Origin: Pictodentalium vernedei
Taxonomy: Eukaryota; Mollusca; Scaphopoda; Dentaliida; Dentaliidae
NCBI GenBank assembly: GCA_031216915.1
Contig: CM062290.1
Coordinates: 386,552,718 to 386,616,717, forward strand
Direction: 5' to 3'
DNA length: 64,000 bases
Below the pieces are notes generated by a model. That model saw nothing but the letters and a program-made list of their open reading frames with translations. It searched no databases and was not told the origin of the DNA. Positions within the stretch are counted from its first letter, which is position 1. Every line of letters starts with the position of its first letter. The translations under genes were made by a program, and so were the position numbers. Shown in pieces: positions 43,191-54,735 of the stretch.

Positions 43191-43479
43191 ATTTACGGGA
43201 TATTATTCTCAATGTAATTTCTTTTGAGGGCAGTAGTTTGTTCACGTATAACTCCGCCCTTCAGTGGCTGATTGGAGTTGGTTAGACGTGACGCAGCCCT
43301 AGCTACATCCACACGCGTGGATAGTAAGGTTAAGAACTCTCTCAGAGTCGCTTCGTTCTCGGAGGAACTTCTCTTCGACGGCAACTTTTCGGCAATCCAT
43401 GAATTGCTCGATTTACACGTTCTCTTGTCTATCTAGTGTTACAAGAGATTCAGACTGGGGCAAACATTTGGTGGTTGAC

Positions 43480-44060
43480 TCAGAGAGTGCCACCGCAGTT
43501 GCCGGACCCGAGTGTTGCTGTTATGACGGTTGCCAGTTAAACAGATTGGGATATAATACTGATCCCAACGGATTCGAAGTGCCAGGGTCTTTGGGTTCCG
43601 CAGTCTCTTAGCAACCAATTTTCTTCCGCGGAATAATGTTTTTTAGGCTTGCTTTATGTCATTGCATGAACATTATTCAGAAACGCATGCCCAAATCCTG
43701 TCCGTTAATTCGACAGTAGTGGCGTATCTCCAGAACCAGGGAGGCACTCTTTCGTTTCCGTTATTCAATTTAATGGAAAGAATCCGTCTGTTGGTTATAG
43801 TACATCAACTTCTGTTTTGGTCCGTCATATTCCGGGTCGTCTGATTGTTTTACCGGACTCCCGTTCACTTAGGGGCCGCTTGTTGCTGTCAGAATGGACT
43901 CTCAACAAACAAGTATTCAATCAGATTTGCTATCTATGGGAGCGCCCAATGATGATTTATTTACGACACAGCTTGCTAATCTATTGCAGACGTATGTGTT
44001 GGCTTGTCCAGATCTCTGAGCTAATGTTGTTAAAGCTCTATTGATCTTTAGGGCGGAATG
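43480..44060 (+). pseudogene. DIRS-like RNase H relic
   Basis: Frames in order: NTDPNGFEVPGSLGSAVS, then VNSTVVAYLQNQGGTLSFPL and HIPGRLIVLPDSRSLRGRLL followed by EWTLNKQVFNQICYLWERP. The D/N-STVVAYLxxQGGT and HIPGxxNxLAD-type motifs are the hallmarks of the RNase H domain in DIRS elements. The RT core upstream is largely missing: only about 300 bp separate the gag relic from this domain. Confidence 0.8.
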
Positions 44061-44379
44061 ATAGGATACGCGTGTCCTCCGGCACTGTTGTTTCAGCAGG
44101 TATTGCTAAGATAAACAACCACAATACATTTCTGTTGATAGCATCTCTATCTTCACAGAGATCATGGGTAATTTACTCTCTTGTCTACTGTGGGACTTAA
44201 CGTGAAATCTTCCTCAATGTGAGGATCTTTTTTCACTGGGTAAATCGTGTCATCTTTATCACAACCCGCAAGGTCGCAACCTTCATGTATTCCGTTGTGT
44301 GGTCCGTTTTGCATTGTAAGCATTGTACTGGACGAACTTTGGACGCGATTTCTTACTATAGGAGATCCTCTTCTTCGCT

Positions 44380-45340
44380 ATTCTATGTGGCTAAAGTGGA
44401 GGCTCTTCCGTCGATGGTGTAGGGATCATTATGTTCATATTGTTGATCCCTCCATACTACTCATTGCAATTTTTTAGTATACTTGTTTCACAAGATCTAC
44501 TGCAGCCTGTTATTATTAAGGTTATAGGTTTATGTTACCTCATACCTATGCACTCTACGATAGTTTACAATTGAATCTTATGTCTCTTTATCTAAGTCAG
44601 TTAGTAACTTTTTGATAAATAGACTTAGAATCTTTAGATTAAATTCCTATATGGATTTTAACTTCGGTTCTTATTTAGCTAAGTAATCATTTGAGCCTCT
44701 GGAAACAGTAGTTTTCAAATTCTGACCTTTTAGACAGTAATTCTGTTGGTTTCTCTTTTACTGTAGAGTCAGTGAGTTTCATGCACTATCGATGGATGAT
44801 TTTCACTTTCGTAGTTTCGGAATCACTATTCCGTTACTTTTTAGGTTGGATTTTTGCATAAGAGTTAGGCTCCTAATATCCGGAACCTATTGTTATTAAG
44901 GTCCTTCCGTCTTCGTACGGGCATAGGCCTTTACTCTTTCCGGGTAGAGTTTATGTATTTATAAACAGATCTCTGTTTATTACTATGGGCGTAAGCTTCT
45001 TCTGTCTTTGATGCCTAGTAGAAGGACGTTACGCTCCATTCTATTGTCAATGGATTCTATTAACTATCGGTACTGCTTATGGTATATCATTGACTTAGCA
45101 GTTGTGCTTAAGATTTCGGCTCATGAAGTAAGAGTTCTTCTACATCTTGGGCTTACATTTATAGTGTCGCTATTATGGATTTTTGAAGGCTGCTCATTGC
45201 GCTCAGCCATCCACATTCATGAATTTTTATCTCAGAAATATCGAGTCCATTTCTGGAGGCCTCTATTGTTAGGTCTATTATCTACTGCTCAGAATGTCAT
45301 TCACTTAACAGTTGCTACTGTAGCTAGGTAGGCTGTCTGT
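44380..45340 (+). pseudogene. DIRS-like tyrosine recombinase relic
   Basis: YSMWLKWRLFRRWCRDHYVH near 44382 matches the N-terminal part of DIRS-type tyrosine recombinases. Near 45110 comes LKISAHEVRVLLHLGLTF, with the catalytic H-x-x-R pair at 45122-45133, then FEGCSLRSAIHIHEFLSQKY. The expected catalytic Tyr context (F-x-x-FYL) is degraded. Several frame changes lie between. The enzyme would integrate the circular DNA. Confidence 0.75.
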
Positions 45341-45404
45341 TTCGGCAGTGTCTCCGTTCTGCTGCCCTCTTCGCTCTGGGCTATTTGACCCAGGGCAAGA
45401 AAAA

Positions 45405-45418
45405 GGGGGGGGGGGGGG
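45405..45418. repeat. Poly(G) 14-mer
   Basis: Uninterrupted G run between the recombinase relic and the internal complementary region. Confidence 0.9.
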
Positions 45419-45888
45419 AGGGTGTTCCCTTGGGTCACCTGTTTTACTATGAAAACAAGGGGATACCTCCTCCGGAGTTAGTAATTCTGAGCTGTTATTG
45501 GGATGGTTGTTTAGTGAGAAGTTTAGGTTTTTAAAATTCATTCAAGTCTTAGTATAGCTTTTGATTATTGCATATGTCAACGGACATGATTATGCAATCC
45601 TCAGACACTTTTAGGAGTATAAGAGTCTCTATTCTCTAGACTTACTTTATTTATTGGCTTACTTTAAAAATTATTAGTATAAGGATTATATTGGATATTA
45701 ATAGAGTACATGGATGTATGAAGCTCAATTTTGGAAGGTGTTGTATCTTTCTAATTTATCATAAATAAGAAAGATACATGTAAGGCCTATTACTTCTTTT
45801 TCCCTACAGGGGATGACTCTATTTTATATTATTGAGCGTATTCCATTTTGCTCTATGTCCTTGGCCCTCCAGCCTTTTTACTATTCAG

Positions 45889-45974
45889 CTATGTCTGGGT
45901 CATTGGTACAGTATAAAAATGTTAAAAAATTTATAGTAATTTCTATATTTTTTATACTTACCAATGACCCAGAC
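45889..45974. repeat. DIRS internal complementary region (ICR)
   Basis: First half ATGTCTGGGTCATTGGTACAG then TATAAAAAT is the inverse of the left element end (with its GTACC variant); from 45921 GTTAAAAAATTTATAGTAAT then TATACTTACCAATGACCCAG is the inverse of the right end (with its own CTTACC variant). The junction 45920/45921 equals left end joined to right end. Confidence 0.9.
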
Positions 45975-46049
45975 GGGGATGGCCCTCCCAGGAGTTGGGA
46001 ACTCTTGCCTCCCCGCTGAGTACATAGCGCTTACCAGGCACTGGTTTTT

Positions 46050-46276
46050 AGAATGATTAATGGCGCCAATTTCGGAACGTCCTTGACACTGCGCAAGCGC
46101 AGTAGAGGCAAAGTGTGGAGGGCCTTTCAGGACATGTTTTCTTTGGTTTTAGATGCAAATTTTGGGGATTGGGGGGCAAAATTTGTGTTTGGCCCTATAT
46201 TTTAAGAGTTAGCACCAGCTATGTCTGGGTCATTGGTAAGTATAAAAAATATAGAAATTACTATAAATTTTTCAAC
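46050..46276 (-). repeat. DIRS-like right ITR with 3' extension
   Basis: Inverse of 39376-39577 up to about 46248, then an extension to 46276 not present at the left end. NRF1-like palindrome decayed to ACTGCGCAAGCGCAGT. Confidence 0.87.
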
Positions 46277-47450
46277 TTTTTTCATCAAATTATTTTTTAA
46301 TTATGGAGATTATACATGAATACATTGAGTTTGGGTGCCTAGAGTTTGGGCACCCGAATCAGTATACGGTAACAAAAACATTCTGGATATGGCTAAAGTA
46401 TCCTAGTTCGGGATTCAAGGGATTAGCTTTGTGTTGGTTTTAACCATGCATAATTTTCACTTAATTTCGACTGTTTTAGCAGACTTTGGGATGGAGATTA
46501 TACATGAATACATGGAGTTTTGGCACCCGAACCAATATACGGTAACAAAAACATCCTGGATATGGCCCTGACATTCTGGTATTTTCTGATGATTCTTGTA
46601 TATAGTTAGACCCTATTTTTGATGGTTTATCTTAAGCAATGAAGAGTAATCGGCGTAACAGTATTAACACAAACAGGACTAAATATTTCTCCATTGGCGG
46701 CCATTATAACGTTCGTGTGAAAAAATATGATCGCATCATTTTAATTTGGTCATTCAAATATCTTTGTCAAGTATAGCCAGTCAGACAACTTATTCTTTCC
46801 TCAAAACTGGGGGGGGGGGGGGGGGGGGGGGGGGGGCATGCAACAAAGAAGGAAAAGGTAAATTGACAGGTATCAACCTACCTTACAATTGTTTACGACA
46901 GGCTTGCTCTACAGTGGAAGTCCCTAACTCGGAAAAATACTCTCTATTTTCTTCTTTCCCCAGCGATTTGGGGGAAAAAAAGTGGTGTAAAAGCACCAAG
47001 AAAAAATGAGTCCAAACTGGATCGAGCACGACCGGCGCACACATCCAGTAGGGGAAGTCTTCTCCTTGTACTAACCACAGCTTCCGGAACCAGTGCGCAG
47101 ACGTATAATCAATGAGTCATTCTATTTTTTTCCACCATTTTACAGGATGCAGATCATTTTGCTCTTCAACAGTGATACTTTTTGACTCGATGTTAACGAT
47201 GTTTCCTGTTTTGTATTGTGGATTCATAGCTGTTTCTTCACTATCAAGAAGGGCTGTGTTTTTATGTATTCTCTCGATTATTCACTGTATTTTTCGTGAT
47301 AAATCTCTATACCGATTTCACATGCGATTTTCGCATACTGCGCCGTTTCGGTCTTTTGTTCATTAATGCTAACCCTTTGGGTTCTGCTTTTAACTGAGTT
47401 AGGTGTCAGCTGGGGGCAGTTGTGGCAGCTTTTCTCTCCTCTGTTGAGGG
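46277..47450. other. Flank with ~80 bp dispersed direct repeat and poly(G) 28
   Basis: GAGATTATACATGAATACAT with ATACGGTAACAAAAACAT and CTGGATATGG occurs twice (46304-46390 and 46494-46566), about 190 bp apart. A 28-base G run is at 46809-46836. No coding support. Confidence 0.6.
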
Positions 47451-47550
47451 NNNNNNNNNNNNNNNNNNNNNNNNNNNNNNNNNNNNNNNNNNNNNNNNNN
47501 NNNNNNNNNNNNNNNNNNNNNNNNNNNNNNNNNNNNNNNNNNNNNNNNNN
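47451..47550. other. Assembly gap (100 N)
   Basis: One hundred unresolved bases, a conventional gap size, so the true distance is unknown. Confidence 1.
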
Positions 47551-47552
47551 CT

Positions 47553-47815
47553 GTTCACAACCTCACTTCACCCCGATTGTCCACATGGGGGCACGATGAC
47601 GCCGTGTACTGAGGCGTACTGCACGTCGATGGTACGCATGTCTTCAACCAATCTAACCCTGCCTGTGCTGCAGTGCGGAGTTACGATGTTGAGGAGCTGG
47701 CAGCTGCTCGTCGTTGCTCGGTGGTTCTCTCCGGGTAGTCCGGCTTCCTCCACCCGTAAAACTGTCACGGTCATGATTAATCATTGTGCATAAGTATATG
47801 ACCTTAAACACACAT
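47553..47815 (+). mobile_element. SINE copy, 5' part lost in gap
   Basis: Same body as the 5S-headed SINE: GGGGGCACGATGACGCCGTG, GTACGCATGTCTTCAACC, TCTCCGGGTAGTCCGGCTTC, GTCATGATTAATCATTGTG and ATATGACCTTAAACACA. The AATAAAT tail is absent; it runs straight into the word array at 47816. Confidence 0.85.
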
Positions 47816-47965
47816 TTCGGCCTCAGGACGTTTCGTTTCAAGACGTTTTGGCCTTCATATATTGAACTAAATAGAATAAGAACTTGCGGTTTCGTGTTTT
47901 TAGTGGGCCGAAACCTTCAGGACAAATCATCTCGGGTTGGAACGTCCCAAGACTGAATCGCATTA
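47816..47965. repeat. Tandem-word array, TTTCGGCCTCAGGACG unit
   Basis: Words TTTCGGCCTCAGGACGTTTC and AAGACGTTTTGGCC at 47816-47857, then the inverse sense GGGCCGAAACCTTCAGGAC and GGTTGGAACGTCCCAAG at 47903-47953. It looks like a short or collapsed tandem-word element; the related unit recurs at 59945. Confidence 0.5.
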
Positions 47966-48899
47966 AAACCTCTTCCCGGATAAGCACATTAAGGGTGGCA
48001 ACAGACTACATCTGAAACAAACCCGTTACAAATGCTATTTTCGAATACGACAATGAAATGCCAAGACCTTTTTCTGATATGATATTATTCACTGTCCAAC
48101 AGATTGTAGATAAGTAATTTTAATTAAACTGATTGACTATGTCAGACAAACCTGTTCAAAAACGAAGCCAATTGCGCAAGGTATTTCCTGTAATCAGCGA
48201 AATGTAGGCTTGTTGGCTGTCTGTTTTGTCATTCTCACAGAAAATACAACTCATTTTTATGTCAGCGATGTGTGATTGACAACTTGGAAAACACATCATT
48301 CTCGAGTGATCTGGACATGCTGCAGTGACCCCTTTACACCCAGATTGAGAATGTGGCGTGCATTGACGACACTGTTACAGACATTGTTAGTGCAAACTGA
48401 ATAAAGAAAACATCTCTTCCCGACATTTTAGGAAAAAACCGAAACCGTACTCATTTACCAGTTACACGGTTTTGGTTTTCAAGCAAAACTGACTTATAAA
48501 ACCAGTTAACCGTACAACACTAATGTAGGTCTTGAAAATTTGTGATTCAGCTCGTTGAAAGTCCTGGAAAAGTTCTTGATTTTCAAACTAAATTTGGCAA
48601 AAAACCCTGTCCTCAAAAATTCAGTTTCCTGGTATCTCAAATGATACATCATGACTTTTTCACTTCAAAAATGCTGTTTGACAAGTGTTTAAAATTCAAA
48701 AAGGATTCAGGAATTGTTCTATCTGATGATCATGGTTAGTACATGTAAAACATGAATGATAATTCCCAAGACTGTCTTTAAAAAACAATGTCAAGTATTA
48801 ATGTTATTAACCCCCACCAGTCTGTTTTCAGGTGTTAAAATTGACAATTTTGGGTGTGCATTTTCCTTTGATGAACATGTTCAATACCATTCAGTGGGA
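47966..48899. other. Unassigned sequence
   Basis: No reliable coding. Positions 48530-48740 contain a 65-codon frame of low complexity that I do not believe. Confidence 0.25.
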
Positions 48900-49194
48900 A
48901 TCCCACCTGCGGCAACCGCGTTGTGTCCTTGGGAAAGACACTTCACCCCCATTGCCCATGTGGGGGCATGGTGACGTTGTGTACTAAGGCATACGGAACG
49001 TCGATGGTGCATTTGTCTTCAACCAATGCTAACCCTGCTTGTGTGGAGTTAGTATGTTGGGGAGCTGACAGTTGCTCGGTGGTTCTCTCCGGGTACTCCG
49101 GCTTCCTCTACCCATAAAACTGTCATGGTCATGATTAGCCATTGTGCAAAAATATGTGACCTTAAACCCCAATAAATAAATAAATAAATAAATA
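48900..49194 (+). mobile_element. SINE copy with 14 bp target duplication
   Basis: Flanked by ACCATTCAGTGGGA at 48886-48899 and 49195-49208. Lacks most of the 5S head; the body has GTGTCCTTGGGAAAGACACT and TGGGGGCATGGTGACGTTGT; the tail is AATAAATAAATAAAT. Confidence 0.9.
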
Positions 49195-49621
49195 ACCATT
49201 CAGTGGGATTCAGCTCTCAAGTGTTTTGATGTTTGATCTTCATGTAATACTGAATATATAATATTGACGATTAATCAACTATATAATTATATTAGTCATT
49301 TTTGAAAACTGATAGTCGTGATAGCTCTAGTATTTATAATTATATTTTTGAATACTTTAATTTTTTTCAGGTTTCAGTTATGAAATTATGTAATTTGAAT
49401 AATTTAGAAAGTTCATGTAATCTACCAGCTGTAAAGTACCATTTGTTCAATTGCATAATATTAATGAACTCGTCGATAAATCTCCTTCCTTGGTTTCAAG
49501 AGAGACATTTTGTAATGTTGTAAATCGCGTCATTGAGTACAGAATCATGTCTTTTTCCTGCACGTAAGATTTTATTTTTCATGTCAGATTTGTTGAAAGT
49601 TATTGAAATAAATTAGTCTGA

Positions 49622-49881
49622 AACTTGCAAGACACTTAATCCTGTTTGCCCACCTGGGGGCACCATGGTGCTGTGTACTTTGGCATCCTGTACGGCGGTG
49701 GTGCAATTGTCATCAACCGCTGCTAACTTGGCTTGTGCTGGGTTAGTAATTTGGAAAATCTGATGTTGCCTGCTTCAGATCTCTGGGTAGCGAGTTCTCC
49801 AGCTTCCTCCGCACAAAAATGTCTAACATGATGTAACCCTGTCTGTTGAAAATGTCATTAAACCCCAAATAAACAAACACA
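49622..49881 (+). mobile_element. Diverged SINE copy
   Basis: CAAGACACTTAATCCTGTTTG, CTGGGGGCACCATGGTGCTG and CTTCCTCCGCACAAAAATGTC follow the SINE body with many changes; it ends in a CCCCAAATAAACAAACA tail. Confidence 0.7.
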
Positions 49882-50034
49882 ACCAACAATCAGAAACATG
49901 CTTTGCCTTCAAAAGTTTATTCTTACCATGTTTTCATTTTTGTTTGAAATTTGTAGTCTCAAAAATTTCTTTTACAACTTGTCACTTTCAGATGGTTAAT
50001 AAATTGGTGTATGACATACTTTTTTTTTCTACAG

Positions 50035-50149
50035 GATAATAATATGACAAGTATGATGGGAAATGAATCGACTGATAACTCACAAGTTAACAATACCACG
50101 ACCGGTTCAGAGAGTTCTAATATTTCGTACCTCAGTACTTGCACAAAAG
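50035..50149 (+). CDS. Candidate internal exon (unknown gene)
   Basis: Preceded by a strong acceptor (CTTTTTTTTTCTACAG) and followed by GTTAGT. The 115 bp are open in one frame: NMTSMMGNESTDNSQVNNTT then SESSNISYLSTCTK, a Ser/Thr/Asn-rich stretch with several N-x-S/T sites, which could be extracellular or disordered. No neighbouring exon was confirmed, and it may be chance. Confidence 0.25.
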
Positions 50150-50169
50150 GTTAGTTTATTACAAATGAC

Positions 50170-50374
50170 TAATATTTAGGGCTGTCATGATTAATCGATT
50201 GTCGATCAGTCATGCCGAAATCGATTAGTATTTTTCATTGTCAAAGAATCAGTAAATTTTACCCCATTTTAGACGTTTAATAATTAAAAAAAAATTTGAT
50301 GAAAGAACTATTGTTTCTAAAGGTAAAAGGTCAAGAACATCGACGTTAAACCTCAAGAAGCTATTTTAATATAG
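50170..50374. repeat. Dispersed repeat, uninterrupted relative of the DIRS target
   Basis: Begins AGGGCTGTCATGATTAATCG, an hAT-like end wording with nested ATCGATT words. Its part 50280-50368 is the inverse of 39316-39375 plus 46277-46300, giving the empty-site sequence for DIRS copy 1. Confidence 0.65.
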
Positions 50375-50382
50375 TTTGTTAT

Positions 50383-51311
50383 TAGGCTTGCTCTGATTAT
50401 GCAAAAAGTCAACTAATCGTAGGTCGTGCCGATTGATCGACTTTAAATTTGAAAGTCAACTTTTTTTTTTACCCCTGCATGTAAAACGACACCACTGCCT
50501 TGCCAGAACGTGACCACGCTGTATATACATGATGGGAACTTTTCTGGACGTATAAACGACAGTGGTACACTATATGGAGGTAAAGGCTAAGTGAGTAAGT
50601 CCGATTCAGAAATGTTTGCGGTAATTACCTCACACTTGAATGATTTTTTTTTGGAAAATATGAAAGTTATTTTCAAGTATTACTGCTCTCGTCATGTCAA
50701 CAACATGTCCGTATTTTATACAACATCGTTTCCAATAACCATTCTTTGCTCATAAATCTTTTATTTTGAACAACATGAAATGAAACTCGCTGCATTTGAT
50801 GAAATTTCAGTATTTTGCATCACAAAACTAGAGTTAGCTCCCTTGGGTCACTCTTTTGTGTTGGAAATCCGAAAATCACAACGTTTCCCACCATTAATAA
50901 ATTATCCTGAGCATGTGTGTGGAAGGGGAGGGGTGACCTTTTACATCCTTAGTGCCCTTACAGGGTCGAGCAGAATAGTCCTTGTAAGTTGTAAAATCGC
51001 TCTCCCTCGGATCAGGCCTAGTTCCTTCTGGCTGCTCACTGTTATGTTTCATCTGAATTTCGGGCGTCAGGGTGTATTACTGTTTAACGGTATGGCAGAC
51101 GATTGACCAACTTAACACTAATAACAGAATATGGTCAACGAAACGTTCATTCCGACGTTCACCAAGTCTTATAATGAGGACCTTTAGGACCATTCAGCCA
51201 TCTTGTTTTAGTCGACCCTTTGTTCAAAAAACGTGATCAAAAAAGTCGACTAATCGTAGATTTTGGGCTCTGATTAATCGACTATGGAATTTCATAATCG
51301 CGGCGAGCATA
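50383..51311. mobile_element. hAT-like non-autonomous element with 8 bp duplication
   Basis: 929 bp flanked by TTTGTTAT at 50375-50382 and 51312-51319. Ends TAGGCTTGCTCTGATTATG and TATGCTCGCCGCGATTATG (inverse of the right end) match at 13 of 19 positions, and both ends have subterminal AGTCRACTAATCGTAG words. The 8 bp duplication and ends resemble hAT elements. The 108-codon frame inside (50780-51106) has no transposase features. Confidence 0.78.
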
Positions 51312-51319
51312 TTTGTTAT

Positions 51320-52186
51320 AAAGCTGGGGCATTAGTGTCCCACGGCCTGCTGTATTCATGCTATGGTTCAATGGAGATAAGATAAGATATTTATTAATTC
51401 AATATCAACAAAGATAAATGACTTCAACCTCATGCTTGGTATGGGGGTGAGGAGAGCATATCCATGCTTGGCATTGCACTTGTTTCCATGTGTTATGTCC
51501 CTTAGAAAATTTTAGAATTGAACACTACAGGAAGGCCATTTCCTTGCATCTGAGACGGCGATTCATGTTTTAGTGTGAACGATTTTATGAAAATAATTAT
51601 GTCAAATCTTCGGGGAAACACCCAAAGCTATTGCCCTTTCTTCGCTACAATTGGCATGCGACATCTTACCTAATCGGCAAACGGCAGAAAATAGCGATAG
51701 TTTCTGAATGACACTCGACAATCTTAAGCTGCAGAATGCTAATTCCGGAAACGGTGCTCCTAAAATGTATCAACTTTGTTGGGAGAATGGCTGCGTCTTG
51801 ACTACAATTTTACCGTGTCACGTTGTTTGTATTTTCAACAGGATTTTATGCTTTATCAGTAAATGATCGGCGGGGGGAATGGGACCGGTTGATGGACCCT
51901 CAGGCATGGTAGTGGAAACCCTGCTTATGCATTAAATTGGGACAGGACAGTACTAAAGCATGTTAAATAACAAACAAGTGAATTAGACATGAAATAAAAC
52001 TATTGCGATTGTTTCCTGTAAATTTGATGAACAAAAGATTACATCTGCAATCTGCATGTACATTCCTAAAGTGTCATTCATCCCCAAGGGCGTAGATATT
52101 GGAGTCGGGATTGAGGGGGGGTGGGGGGGAGAATTTGGGGGCAAACATTAAGTCGTTTGAGACGGGTAATTTGTGATTCAACCGTT
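51320..52186. other. Unassigned sequence
   Basis: AT-rich; GATAAGATAAGATA near 51375. A G-rich patch at 52116-52130. No coding support. Confidence 0.25.
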
Positions 52187-52363
52187 GTGTCAAATTCATT
52201 TTTCATTTCCATTCATGCCATTGATGTATTGCCTGACATGAAAATTAGTGAAGAGGTTAAGAATTTCAGAAAGCAGCTGTCCAGAATCAAGGAGAAGTTC
52301 AGAACTTTAGAACACGCCTTTTACTTTCAGAAAGACAGATACCCAATTCATAAGCTGACTTGA
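52187..52363 (+). CDS. Candidate terminal exon (unknown gene)
   Basis: An open end of frame reading DMKISEEVKNFRKQLSRIKE then LEHAFYFQKDRYPIHKLT and a stop. It is charged, probably helical, and looks more protein-like than its surroundings. Possible acceptors lie at 52250 (AAATTAG) or 52271 (AATTTCAG). It could belong with the exon candidate at 50035, but nothing proves it. No family recognised. Confidence 0.25.
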   Translation: MSNSFFISIHAIDVLPDMKISEEVKNFRKQLSRIKEKFRTLEHAFYFQKDRYPIHKLT

Positions 52364-52869
52364 CATGTTGACATTTGTACTAGAAAGCAGCTAACTCCAA
52401 ATCACAGAATCATTGATTTACCAAGCACTGTAGAGGTTATGCAAATTATCGACAAGGTGTCACCTGACCTGATTTCCTTCTCCATTCTTCCTTTCGGTTT
52501 GCATTGAGTTATCATTATCAGAGAGTATTCACTGAATTCTGAGAATTCCCATTACTTCCAAAAAAAAAAAATTACAGCCAATGTTTGCAGGTATAAGCGT
52601 ATTATGGATTTTGTTTTCATTCCTTTCAAATTTTTGATTGACACTTTATATGACAGGTATGTGCAGCTAATTTTTTATTATACGCCCATTTGAAAAAAAC
52701 GGTTGTATTATGTGTTTGGTCTATCTGTCCGTCCGTAAACCTTCCCGTATCCGGATGATAACTTGTGTTGGGATTTATAGATCAGGACCAAACATGGTTT
52801 ATGCCTCAGTTATATCAAAATGAAGGTTAAGTTCGAATTGGGGCTTGGTCTGATGACTTTTGCAAGAGT

Positions 52870-53640
52870 TATGGGCACAGTCTACAGGTCGTATTTATGA
52901 AGGGATTTCATTGTAACTTCATAGAATGCCTCTGTATAATGCCTAGATGAGAACATCCCCGTTTGGGCATGTTCTGTCATTGTAACTTGATACGATGACT
53001 CCGTATGATGTCTACATGACAATTTCCCCATTTGGGCGTGATCTATCAACCATCACGACTGCCCGAGCACAAAACCTGAAAACCTTTAGCACAGTCTACA
53101 GGTCATATTTATGGAGGGATTTCAGTGTAACTTCATAGGTTGACTTCATATAATTTCTACACATGAGAAAGTCCCCTTTTGGACGTGATTGGGCAACTGT
53201 GATGGCTACAGGTGCCCAAAGCCCAAAAACCTTCAGCACAGTCTACAGGTCATATTTATGAAGGGATTTCATTGTAACTTTGTAGGATCAATCCACATGA
53301 TGCCCAGATGAGAATGTCCCATTTTGGTTGTGATCATTCAACCGTGATGGCTGCCCGAGCCCAAAGCCCGAAAATCTTTAGCACAGTCTACACGTCATAT
53401 TTATGGAGGGATTTCATTGTAACTTGATAGGTTGACTTCATATAATGTCCAGATGAGAACGTCCCCTTTTGGACGTGATTGGTCAACTGTGACGGCTACA
53501 GGGGCCCGAAGCCCGAAAACCTTTAGCACAGTCTATAAGCCATATTTTTGAAGGGATTTCATTGTAACTTGCTAGGATGACTCATTTTGGAATAATTTCA
53601 CTTTAACTTGGTAACTTTCTTTTTCGTCAAAAATGCTTGT
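52870..53640 (+). repeat. ~146 bp tandem repeat
   Basis: Units begin GCACAGTCTACAGGTCATAT at about 52875, 53089, 53236, 53381 and 53526 (spacing 214 then 145-147) and contain GAAGGGATTTCATTGTAACT and GATGAGAACGTCCCCTTTTG. A poly(C) of 36 follows at 53666-53701. Confidence 0.85.
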
Positions 53641-53663
53641 TTACAGTTTGGGTTAAAAACCCA

Positions 53664-53665
<2 letters not shown>

Positions 53666-53701
<36 letters not shown>
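53666..53701. repeat. Poly(C) 36-mer
   Basis: Longest homopolymer in the window. Confidence 0.95.
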
Positions 53702-54249
53702 ATTAGGCTTTTTTTTTTTCTTTTTCCTCCAATATGCATTTTGAACTATTTCCAGTCACAACATGCGGAACCTTTTTTTAAACTCATGTAACTTCCTTAG
53801 TTCAAGTCGATTCACCAGGTACAGTTGGAAATTTTCTTGCTCAAAATTATCCAGCAGTTCAATTTGAAACGGGAAACGATTCCTGTTTACAAGATTCTTG
53901 AATTATTCCAGTATATTATGTAGGCTTAATAGCTGTTAGATTATCAATGTGAGTTTAAAATATGCCAGAAGACATTTAAGTGATTCTAGCATATTGCACA
54001 GATTATTCTGCCTAAAAATGAGTTATAAACTGCGAAGTTAGAAGTGGAAAGTCGCTAGTATTTTATCGTCAGGTTGGGTTTAAGGAGAGGTGCTGTCTGC
54101 CCCTATTCCATAGTGTTTTGGTGATGGGTGCTGATTAGTCATTGACTAATAGCCACTTACTAGTCCGATACGTAATTCCCTTATCGTTTCAGAACTGAGC
54201 ATGCCTGACTTACACTCAAAACAAATGGACAGAAAGAATCTTCAAATGT

Positions 54250-54735
54250 TAGTGTGACTCAATGTAGTGTTCAACTGATTATCAAAAATGGCAGCTGACC
54301 GATTACTGGTTATTTGAGCACACACTCTCCCGATTCTGTTTCTGATTGTAATACTGTGCATTACTAGACGAGTTGCGGCTTCAAAGAACTACATTAAATT
54401 GAACATATTTCTCAGTGTTAAACATCGTTGACTCAGGTCGCACTAAAATGACCAAACGTGCACTTATGCTCTCGGAGTGTACCATCCATGTGCGTGCGAC
54501 TGGCAATTTTACTGCGATCTGAGTCAGTGGAGTGCAACCTTCACTTTTTCCGGTATGAACTGGCAATTGCCGCAAGTCTGCTTAATTGTAAGCTTTAGAT
54601 GTCATTTAACTTGTATATCCCATAAAGGGGCATCGAGAAATTAAGAATACACATTGTGGTTGTTTCTCAACTTTATTGAATGGTATTATTGACATCATTT
54701 TACACTAACAATTGAACAAGTGCAGAAGGTAATAA
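54250..54735. repeat. Dispersed ~490 bp repeat, copy 1
   Basis: Shared with 56490-56990 in the same orientation: GACCGATTACTGGTTATTTG, TCAGTGGAGTGCAACCTTCAC, GGTATGAACTGGCA, CTCAACTTTATTGAATGG and AACAATTGAACAA in the same order. No terminal structure recognised. Confidence 0.8.

Larger units (their letters stand above)
39376..46276 (+). mobile_element. DIRS-like tyrosine-recombinase retrotransposon, copy 1
   Basis: 6901 bp with inverted terminal repeats (39376-39577; 46050-46276), a decayed gag, RNase H and recombinase in the DIRS order, and an internal complementary region (45889-45974) that reads as the two element ends joined. The right terminal repeat extends about 30 bp beyond the left one. 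Comparison with the uninterrupted repeat at 50280-50368 shows insertion between CAATAG and TTTTTTCATC without a target duplication, as expected for recombinase-mediated integration of a circle. All genes are broken. Confidence 0.88.

Noticed and set aside
43193-43384. Minus-strand 63-codon frame with RAASRLTNSNQPLKGGVIREQ
   Set aside because: It looks somewhat protein-like, but lies inside the DIRS relic on the wrong strand; it may be an inverted scrap. Too little to call.
50780-51106. 108-codon frame in the hAT-like element
   Set aside because: No transposase or zinc-finger features; composition-driven.
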